Below are positions 1 to 7,020 of a stretch of DNA of 20,634 bases, in pieces (the first letter of the stretch is position 1; every line of letters begins with the position of its first letter). A program made the position numbers and the translations under genes. The notes beneath the pieces were generated by a model that saw only the letters and a list, made by a program, of their open reading frames with translations, searched no databases and was not told where the DNA came from. Location of the stretch: NCBI GenBank assembly GCA_023438885.1, contig JAEXPS010000003.1, positions 1 to 20,634 of the forward strand, read 5' to 3'. Source of the DNA: Actinomycetes bacterium. Lineage in GTDB: Bacteria; Actinomycetota; Actinomycetes; Actinomycetales; Cellulomonadaceae.

Positions 1-1350
<1,350 letters not shown>

Positions 1351-1431
1351 GTTGACCTCGCTTCCCTGGCCCCAACCTAGGCCGAGGGTCGGCGCTGGGG
1401 CCGCTTCGGGTCCGGTATCCTCGTCCGGCCG

Positions 1432-1516
1432 GGAGGATTCGCCTAGTGGCCTATGGCGCACGCTTGGAAAGCGTGTTGGGGTAACACCCTCGGGGGTTCG
1501 AATCCCCCATCCTCCG
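1432..1516 (+). tRNA. tRNA-Ser, anticodon GGA
   Basis: A complete class II tRNA folds by eye. The acceptor stem GGAGGAT (1432-1438) pairs with ATCCTCC (1509-1515), with discriminator G1516. The D stem is GCC/GGC. The anticodon stem CACGC (1459-1463) pairs with GCGTG (1471-1475) around loop TTGGAAA, giving anticodon GGA (reads UCC). A long variable arm follows, typical of tRNA-Ser. The T arm is GGGGG-TTCGAAT-CCCCC (1492-1508). CCA is not encoded. The gene is the integration target of the neighbouring element. It remains whole because the element's end restores its 3' half. Confidence 0.96.
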
Positions 1517-1517
1517 C
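1463..1517 (+). repeat. attL: 55-bp direct repeat within tRNA-Ser
   Basis: Bases 1463-1517 are identical, base for base, to 12484-12538. The repeat starts at the last base of the 5' anticodon stem and runs one base past the discriminator. It therefore covers the anticodon loop, variable arm, T arm and 3' acceptor strand, the usual tRNA 3'-half target of tyrosine integrases. The first mismatches are 1462 (g against a) on the left and 1518 (g against c) on the right. Confidence 0.95.
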
Positions 1518-1596
1518 GTTGCGAAGGGCCTGTGACCTGCGGTTGTGCGGGGTTGCGGGCCCTTCGGCGCTGGGGCGCCTGGAGCGATCCGCGAGG

Positions 1597-1623
1597 GACG
1601 GTTGCAGTTCTGGCTGCAGTTCG
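1597..1623 (+). promoter_or_regulatory. Putative integrase arm-type sites, left pair
   Basis: Two abutting 12-bp units, GGTTGCAGTTCT (1600-1611) and GGCTGCAGTTCG (1612-1623), preceded by GAC. A matching pair in the same orientation occurs at 12356-12382 near attR, and GACGGTTGCA is identical in both. They lie 82 bp from the core here and 101 bp from it on the other side. Tyrosine integrases with an N-terminal arm-binding domain use such tandem repeats. The binding role is inferred from position and symmetry. Confidence 0.6.
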
Positions 1624-1665
1624 CGACCGGGAGCAGCGCGCCGACGGCGCTTCTCGCTGCGCGAG

Positions 1666-1698
1666 CGGCACCCGACGCGGGCACGCATGCGGGTGCCG
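1666..1698. other. Inverted repeat (9-bp arms)
   Basis: CGGCACCCG (1666-1674) is the exact reverse complement of CGGGTGCCG (1690-1698), with a 15-base spacer that contains GCATGC. It lies in the noncoding left arm. It could be an operator for the operon starting at 1891 or a structural feature of the attachment arm; nothing distinguishes these. Confidence 0.5.
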
Positions 1699-1708
1699 GA
1701 CGACGATA

Positions 1709-1728
1709 GGTTCCCCCCTCGGGGAACC
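1709..1728. other. Stem-loop with perfect 8-bp stem
   Basis: GGTTCCCC (1709-1716), loop CCTC, GGGGAACC (1721-1728). No T-run follows on either strand, so it is not a classical terminator. It lies about 160 bp before the operon start at 1891. A role as operator, transcript leader structure or bidirectional insulator between host tRNA and cargo is possible. Confidence 0.5.
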
Positions 1729-1890
1729 CCAACCGCGACACAGAGCCCGCCATGGAAGTCGGTGGAGGAATCCCGCCCGCGCAGCGCGGCGGTGCGGCAT
1801 TGTGTCACTCGTGCCGTTCCCGCCGGTAGTCGCGCCCCGCGCTGAGGTGAGTCGCGGCCGCACCGCGCGACTCGACGGACGAGGCGATCG

Positions 1891-2912
1891 GTGAGCGGCT
1901 CCAAACCGCCTGCCCGCTACAGCGGTCCGCTGGCGGAACCAAAGCTCTTGTTCAGTGACTTCGCTCTGCGCTCCGTGACAGAAGGCGCCGCGCGCGAGCG
2001 CTTCCAGCTACTTGTTACCGACCTCGTCCGGCTCGAGCATCCGACTGCCGACACGGTGAGGGGACCGGGCGGGCGGGATTGGGGGATCGACACGTACGTG
2101 GGGAGCTTCGATGGCGCCATCTGCGTGTGGCAGTCGAAGTTCTTCCTCAACGGCATTGGGGACACGCAGCGGGGCGAGATCCGCGCTTCGTTCGACCAGG
2201 TGATTCAGAAGGCGAAGGAGAACGACATCACGCTCGACGCCTGGTGCCTGTGCGTTCCGTTCGAAATGTCCCCCGAGGAGCGCAAGTGGTTTGACGGATG
2301 GGCCGGCCGACAGGAGCGAAAGCACGGCATCGTGATCACCGCGTGGACTGGCACGGAACTCCGAAGCCGGCTCATGCGCGCGGACGCCAGCGATGTCACA
2401 GCCCACTACTTCGGAGGCGCGATTGAGCACGGGCGGGTCGAGGGTCTGGCTATGTCGGACGACCTCTCTACATTCGACGACGCCCTCTTCGTGCGCCAGT
2501 TGAGCGAAGCGGGTCAAGTCGAGACGGACGCGGCCCGCGGCCTCTTCTTCGCCGCTGACGCTCTGTTCAGAGATCTCGCCGCGCGTGGTGATGAGAACGC
2601 GATCGAGGCGATGAACGAGATGCATCTCGAGGTTCACCGCATCGGGAGTCGCATTTCAACGGGGCCATCACGTCAGCGGATGCGCAAGGGCGGATGGCTG
2701 GCCTCATCGATCAGGTCCTGGACGATGCTGCGTCCGTGCAGGATCCACACGGCATCCGGTTGCGTCCGGCACACCGTCGCGGCGTCGCCCACCGCCTCGT
2801 CGAGAACGCACATGCCGGATGGGTGACCCATTGGCGGGAGGTCGCAGAGCAGCACCTGGCGGCGCGCGGAGAGACAGCCGACCTCGTCGACATGAGTGCG
2901 ACCGGCGGATGA
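1891..2912 (+). pseudogene. Mrr-like restriction-endonuclease effector of an ABC-3C-like system, apparent frameshift
   Basis: First gene of the three-gene cargo operon. The GTG start at 1891 has GAGG at 1881-1884. The N-terminal part shows a restriction-endonuclease-fold signature: GIDTY (D67) and then WQSKF (Q81, K83), the D...QxK arrangement of Mrr-type nucleases, with E36 a possible helix acid. Frame 1 reads well to about residue 251, then becomes serine/arginine-rich and stops at 2826. From about 2646 a different frame reads an acidic, protein-like segment (NGAITSADAQGRMAGLIDQ onward) and ends at 2910-2912, overlapping the next ATG by 4 bp. One extra base near 2640-2650 (for example making IWESHFN) would give a single protein of about 340 residues. 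The C-terminal part would be the system's docking domain. I saw no slippery heptamer, so a 1-bp deletion or sequencing error is likelier than programmed frameshifting. Family naming is from motifs only. Confidence 0.72.
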
Positions 2913-3520
2913 ACACACCACCCAAGCCACCAGACGCAGCCACTGAAGAGACGCTTGCGGACGCGACTCCATGGCAACCCGACGACAACCACGTGTTCCG
3001 CCTGGCGCAGTTGGTTCTGCTTCTCTCGGTCGCGGAAGACGTCAAGAAGCGAGTGACAGCCGTGGACCGCCTGGGCTACTACGACTTCTTCGCGGCCAAT
3101 CCCTTCGTAATCCTCGAGCGCGACTCCCAACGCGATCACGCAGACCGTCTCTCGTTGAAGTTTGCTGGGTTCGTCGAAGGTCAGCTCTCATACGCTTCTA
3201 CTGGCCAGAGGTGGGCCTCGCGGAGGAGGCGACTCCAGCACGACCTGGCGCTTCTGGTTGCATACGGTCTGGTAACCCTCGACGGCGGCGCGTTCGACCT
3301 GACATCTGCCGGCCGCGAACTCAGCGCCGATTTGTCGACCGTCTACGCGGACGCGTACCGCGTATCGGCATCCGTTGTCCTGCGCCGACTCGCACAGATG
3401 TCGGATCGAGAACTCCGGAAGAACGTCCAGAAGTGGCTCGGCACCTCTTGGCTCAATCTGGACCTGCTCGACGATGTCACGCCCGAGTCGATGCGCGTCG
3501 GAGAGGACTCGAATGTCTGA
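2909..3520 (+). CDS. ABC-3C-like middle component, small winged-helix protein
   Basis: A 203-residue protein. Its ATG (2909-2911) overlaps the upstream TGA by 4 bp (ATGA) and its own stop overlaps the ATPase start by 8 bp, so translation of all three genes is probably coupled. An upstream in-frame start exists near 2819, but the overlap favours 2909. Recognisable parts are a leucine-rich helix (FRLAQLVLLLSVAE), the segment DRLGYYDFFAANPFVI that I associate with middle components of ABC three-component systems, and a winged-helix-like stretch around residues 105-140 ending LVTLDGGAFDLTSAGREL. No catalytic motif is visible, so an adaptor or sensor role between the nuclease and the ATPase is inferred from context. 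I am sure it is a real gene and less sure of the subfamily. Confidence 0.78.
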   Translation: MNTPPKPPDAATEETLADATPWQPDDNHVFRLAQLVLLLSVAEDVKKRVTAVDRLGYYDFFAANPFVILERDSQRDHADRLSLKFAGFVEGQLSYASTGQRWASRRRRLQHDLALLVAYGLVTLDGGAFDLTSAGRELSADLSTVYADAYRVSASVVLRRLAQMSDRELRKNVQKWLGTSWLNLDLLDDVTPESMRVGEDSNV

Positions 3521-5525
3521 GAACAGCCTGAGGCTTCGGGTCCTGCGCCTCGCTGGAGTCCCCGGCAAGGAGGATTCCTACGGCGTCTCCTTCACGGACG
3601 ACCGCGGCGAGTGGCGACCGCTCTCGATCATCGCTGGCCCGAGCCAGACGGGCAAGTCGAGCATCGCCGGCTTCGTCAAGTACTGCCTCGGCGACGATGA
3701 GCAGCCGCAGCATCCGGAGATCATTGGCGCCGTCCGTTCTGCGCTGCTCGAGGTCGAACTCGCCGGCACTGTGGTGACGATAGAGCGCGCTGCTTCAGGT
3801 TCTCCATCGAGCTTCGCGTCCGTTTGGCGGGCGGGGCTCGACGGCCTCCGCACGGTCCGTGAGACGCGGGTTCCCATCGAGCCGACCTCCGACCCCGAAG
3901 GGCTCTCACAACTCGTCCTCAGCGGGTTCTCCCTCGATGGAGTCGCACTTCCCGAGGCGCCGTCGAAGGACGAGTCTCGCCTTCAACTGCTAAGCGTTCG
4001 CGACGTGTTCCGAGTCATGTTCCTGCCGAACGAGCGGCTAGACAACAAAGACCTCGCATACGAGAACGCGAACTACATGGTCCGCCAGAAGTTCCGGCAA
4101 CTCATCGACGTGGTCTTTGGAGTGTACGACCCTGAGGGCCCCGCGTTGCAGGCCAGCATCCGCGTCGCCAGCGAGGCAGTCGCCGCTGCCCGGCGCTATG
4201 AGGACTCACTCAGGCAGCTTGCACAAGAGGACTTCCCCGCTGGAGCAACTGAGTTGCAGCGCGTTCTTGAGGAAGCTGGGACGCAAGCCGTCGTTGCGGA
4301 GAACGAGATCGCCTCGCTTGATGCGCACCGACGGACGAGCGACGGTGCACTTGCCGACCTCAGAGCTCGGCTCGACGCAGCGCAAGCGAAGGCATCGACG
4401 GCGACCGTTCGCGTGCGGGATAGGCGTAGCCTTCTCGGGCGGCTCGCGGCACTTCGCGCGCAATACGCAGATGACAAGAAGAAGTTGACGTTCCTCAAGG
4501 ACGCCGAGCGGCTTTTCGATCCATTGAGCGTCATCACTTGCCCTGCGTGCATGTCGAAACTCACCGCCGCCCCGGCACTCGTCGATGGGCGATGCACCCT
4601 GTGCGGGAACAGCCTTGACGGCGAGTCGAGAGCCCCGGGCGCGGCTGAGGGTGACGGCGGCCAGTCGAGTGCTGCATCTGTTGGCGAGCAGGCGGTCCTT
4701 GCGGCTGAGTTGCGTGCAGTGAGCCGCCGACTCGTCGAACTCAATGACTACTGGGAGCGCCTCGACACGGATCTCGCGCGCCTTGAGCGCCTACAGCACG
4801 AGGCCGAGGCGGCGGCAGAGGCGGCCGCCGAGGCACTCAATCAGGTCGTTCAGACACCGGCGCCTTGGTTGGCGGCGCGCGATGAAGCAAGTGCGCGGCG
4901 GGCTCAGGCCAAACTGACTGCACAAGCTGCGCAAGGAGGCCTGAAGGTCTGGGGGCGGGTCGCGGACGCTCAGGAGGCGCGGGAGCGCTTAGAGGTAGCC
5001 GCGAGACGACTCCGCGATCAGCGCACGTCCTCCAGGAAGCGGCCGGACCGCCAGGCGATTGTCCGCGCACTTTCGGACAGGTTTGCAAAGATCCTTGCCG
5101 ACTTCGAATACCCCAAGCTGAGTAACGCACTAGTCGATGGCGACCTCGTGCCGCACGTCCGAGGGCTTCCCTACTCACAAGCGAGCAGTGGCGGCCTGGT
5201 TCTCATCAGCCTCGCCTACCACTTGGCGATCTGGGAGCTCGCGTTCGAGCGCAATGCAGCGGCACCAGGCCTGCTTGTTATCGACAGTCCCCAGAAGAAC
5301 CTCGGGCACGCTGCCGATAGGGGAGATCCGGACTTCGCAGACACCCGCCTGGTTGAGAACTTCTACCGCCACGTGAAGACCTGGCTGTCTGGCGATGGCC
5401 TCGGCGCGCAACTCATCATCGTGGACAACAGCCCGCCAGAGTCCGTGTCCGAGGACGTCGTCGTTCACTACACGCGCGACCCGAACCTACCGCCGTATGG
5501 GCTGATCACTGACGCCGTCGAGTAG
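3513..5525 (+). CDS. DUF3732-like SMC/RecF-type ABC ATPase of an ABC-3C-like system
   Basis: A 670-residue ATPase starting at the ATG at 3513, with GGAGAGG just upstream inside the preceding gene. Walker A is GPSQTGKSS (G42-S49, K48), followed by the FVKYCLG stretch seen in DUF3732 proteins. The centre (about residues 210-540) is alanine/glutamate/arginine-rich and reads as paired coiled coils. They are interrupted by a four-cysteine knuckle, CPAC (C343, C346) and CTLC (C361, C364), resembling a zinc ribbon at the tip. The ABC signature is SSGG (S558-G561) within SSGGLVLISLAYHLA, and Walker B is LLVIDSPQ (D591). All nucleotide-site motifs look intact. The known family is a RecF/SMC-like ATPase coupled to a middle component and an effector, predicted to act in conflict with invading DNA. 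Third-codon-position A/T is visibly higher here than in neighbouring genes, which suggests separate acquisition. The function is inferred. Confidence 0.87.
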   Translation: MSENSLRLRVLRLAGVPGKEDSYGVSFTDDRGEWRPLSIIAGPSQTGKSSIAGFVKYCLGDDEQPQHPEIIGAVRSALLEVELAGTVVTIERAASGSPSSFASVWRAGLDGLRTVRETRVPIEPTSDPEGLSQLVLSGFSLDGVALPEAPSKDESRLQLLSVRDVFRVMFLPNERLDNKDLAYENANYMVRQKFRQLIDVVFGVYDPEGPALQASIRVASEAVAAARRYEDSLRQLAQEDFPAGATELQRVLEEAGTQAVVAENEIASLDAHRRTSDGALADLRARLDAAQAKASTATVRVRDRRSLLGRLAALRAQYADDKKKLTFLKDAERLFDPLSVITCPACMSKLTAAPALVDGRCTLCGNSLDGESRAPGAAEGDGGQSSAASVGEQAVLAAELRAVSRRLVELNDYWERLDTDLARLERLQHEAEAAAEAAAEALNQVVQTPAPWLAARDEASARRAQAKLTAQAAQGGLKVWGRVADAQEARERLEVAARRLRDQRTSSRKRPDRQAIVRALSDRFAKILADFEYPKLSNALVDGDLVPHVRGLPYSQASSGGLVLISLAYHLAIWELAFERNAAAPGLLVIDSPQKNLGHAADRGDPDFADTRLVENFYRHVKTWLSGDGLGAQLIIVDNSPPESVSEDVVVHYTRDPNLPPYGLITDAVE

Positions 5526-5579
5526 TCGCCTCCGACGCGGTGCCCCTGCTGCGGCGTTCAGGAGTTCCGTCACTGATGG

Positions 5580-6791
5580 TCATCCCTTGCCCCAGAGCAA
5601 GTCCGTCATCCGGCGGCTGGCTTCGTTCACCAATTCCGGAACGACGTGCTGGTAGCGGGTCGTCATCGCGGCTGACGTCCAGCCGAACATACCCATCACC
5701 ACCCGCTGGTCGACGCCCTGCACCAGCAGGAGAGTCGCGGCGGTGTGCCGTGCGTCGTGTAGCCGCGCGGGCCGGATCCCGAGCCGCTCCACGAACGCGG
5801 TCCAGTGGACCGAGTGGTCGCGTGGGTCGATCGGCCGGCCGTAGACGTTGGTGAAGACGAGCCCGGTCTCCTCCCACACCGACCCGGCGTGGATGCGCGC
5901 CTCGCGCTGTTGTTGACGGTGCCGCCGCAGGGCCACGACAAGCGGCGCAGGCAGCGGAAACGACCGCCGCGACTGCTTCGTCTTGAGCTCGGTGAGCATG
6001 AGCCCGCCGCCGGCGCGCTGCGGGCACTGCGTGGGCTTGTCGGCGATGCAGGCGAGCGGGTCGGGGCAGCCATGGCGCCAACGGCGGCGCTCGAGCTGGT
6101 GGCGCACGTCGAGTCGGCTGGCGTCGAGGTCGACATCGGCCCAGGCGAGTCCCAGCACCTCGCCGCGGCGCAGGCCGAGGCTGATGGCGAGCATGAACGC
6201 GGCGCCGTTGCGCTCGGTCTCGGCCGCGCAGAGGATCCGGCGAGCTTCGGCGACGGTCAGCGGCTCGACCTCGGGCGGGTCGTAGCGCGGGGTGTGGGCG
6301 AGCGCGACGGGGTTGCGTGGGACTCGTCGGCGGCGGACCGCGTCGTTGAGCGACTTGTTCAGGGTCCGACGAACGTGGTGGATCGATCCCGCGCCCAGGC
6401 CCTTGGCAAGCAGCACCGTGTAGAGGTGCTCGATGTGCTCGGGCTGGAGATCGGCCAGCCGGTGCTTGCCGATCGCCGGGACGATGTGGTTCTCGACATC
6501 GACCGTGTACCCGCTCAGCGTCGATGGGCGCACCCGCAGCGCGGTGGACTTCAGCCAGTCGCGCAGCCAGTCCTCGAGCCGCGGCGTCCACCCGGCGGGC
6601 ATCGCGCTCTGCGCGTCGCGCTTCCGCTCGAGCTCGCGAACCTTGCGCGTGACGGCCTGCCGGCTGGCGGCGGAGCGCTTGCGGCGGTCGGGCGAGCCGT
6701 CGGGCTTGAGGCCCATCGTCACGTAGCCGTACCAGCGCCCGTCGCTGCCTTGGTAGATCGACGAGCGCATGTTGCCGGCACGGGTGCCCAC
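5580..6791 (-). CDS. int: Tyrosine site-specific integrase
   Basis: A 403-residue tyrosine recombinase that inserts and, with the excisionase, removes the element at tRNA-Ser. The GTG start at 6791 lies 2 nt after the excisionase stop, with a G-rich ribosome-binding stretch; an internal ATG at residue 8 is the alternative. An N-terminal beta-rich segment (SSIYQGSDGRWYGYVTMG, residues 10-27) fits an arm-binding domain. A SAM-like core-binding domain covers about residues 70-165. Catalytic residues are all present: R208 (LGLRRGEVLGL), K272 (LKTKQSRRSFPLP), H345 and R348 (LHDARHTAA), W371 replacing the usual histidine (GWTSAAM), and nucleophile Y380. A Cys-containing insert (C242, C248, C256) after the first arginine is usual for actinobacterial integrases. 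It should use the paired 12-bp sites near both att copies. The convergent gap to the ATPase gene (5526-5579) is short and shows nothing distinctive. Confidence 0.95.
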   Translation of the reverse strand: MGTRAGNMRSSIYQGSDGRWYGYVTMGLKPDGSPDRRKRSAASRQAVTRKVRELERKRDAQSAMPAGWTPRLEDWLRDWLKSTALRVRPSTLSGYTVDVENHIVPAIGKHRLADLQPEHIEHLYTVLLAKGLGAGSIHHVRRTLNKSLNDAVRRRRVPRNPVALAHTPRYDPPEVEPLTVAEARRILCAAETERNGAAFMLAISLGLRRGEVLGLAWADVDLDASRLDVRHQLERRRWRHGCPDPLACIADKPTQCPQRAGGGLMLTELKTKQSRRSFPLPAPLVVALRRHRQQQREARIHAGSVWEETGLVFTNVYGRPIDPRDHSVHWTAFVERLGIRPARLHDARHTAATLLLVQGVDQRVVMGMFGWTSAAMTTRYQHVVPELVNEASRRMTDLLWGKG

Positions 6792-6793
6792 GG

Positions 6794-7009
6794 CTATCCC
6801 CCGAGCACGCCCTGGTCGCGGCGCAGGCGCCCGACGAAGTCGACGAGCTCATCGGCAGGGATGCGCCGCAGCCTCCCGATGCTGACCGGCGCCAGCGCGC
6901 CGGCGCTGATCAGCTGGTACACGGTGCTGCGGCTGATGGCCAGCATGTCCGCGGCCTCCTGGATGGTGAGCATGAGGCGCGGCTTCTGCTCGATGTCGGT
7001 GGTGGTCAT
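6794..7009 (-). CDS. xis: Excisionase-family helix-turn-helix protein
   Basis: A 71-residue DNA-binding protein of the HTH_17/excisionase type. The ATG at 7007-7009 follows an AAGGAG ribosome-binding site 6-7 nt upstream; the same frame opens further upstream but overlaps the relaxase. The helix-turn-helix reads LTIQEAADMLAISRSTVYQLISAG, followed by the wing IGRLRRIPADELVDFV. Its stop is 2 nt before the integrase start and its own start is 11 nt after the relaxase stop, so the three genes form one transcript. In relatives this protein bends the attachment site to favour excision. Confidence 0.92.
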   Translation of the reverse strand: MTTTDIEQKPRLMLTIQEAADMLAISRSTVYQLISAGALAPVSIGRLRRIPADELVDFVGRLRRDQGVLGG

Positions 7010-7020
7010 GGCGTGCTCCT

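Larger units (their letters stand above)
1518..1890. other. Left arm of the element, noncoding
   Basis: I see no credible gene in these 373 bp; the short open frames crossing it are arginine- and proline-rich and also run over the tRNA. It holds a tandem pair of putative integrase arm sites (1597-1623) and two strong inverted repeats (1666-1698 and 1709-1728). It must also contain the promoter of the downstream operon, but I could not assign a convincing -35/-10 pair. Confidence 0.7.

Noticed and set aside
1709..1728. Rho-independent terminator of the tRNA gene
   Set aside because: The stem is strong but no T-run follows on either strand and it lies nearly 200 bp after the tRNA.
1443..1904. 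Open frames across the tRNA-Ser gene and left arm
   Set aside because: They overlap a tRNA and consist of biased Arg/Pro/Ser sequence without start signals.
2012..2637. Minus-strand open frame within the nuclease gene
   Set aside because: The plus strand has the nuclease motifs, a ribosome-binding site and operon overlaps; the minus-strand product has no recognisable features.
2630..2665. Programmed -1 frameshift joining the two halves of the nuclease gene
   Set aside because: No slippery heptamer or clear downstream pseudoknot is visible; a 1-bp deletion or sequencing error explains the data more simply.
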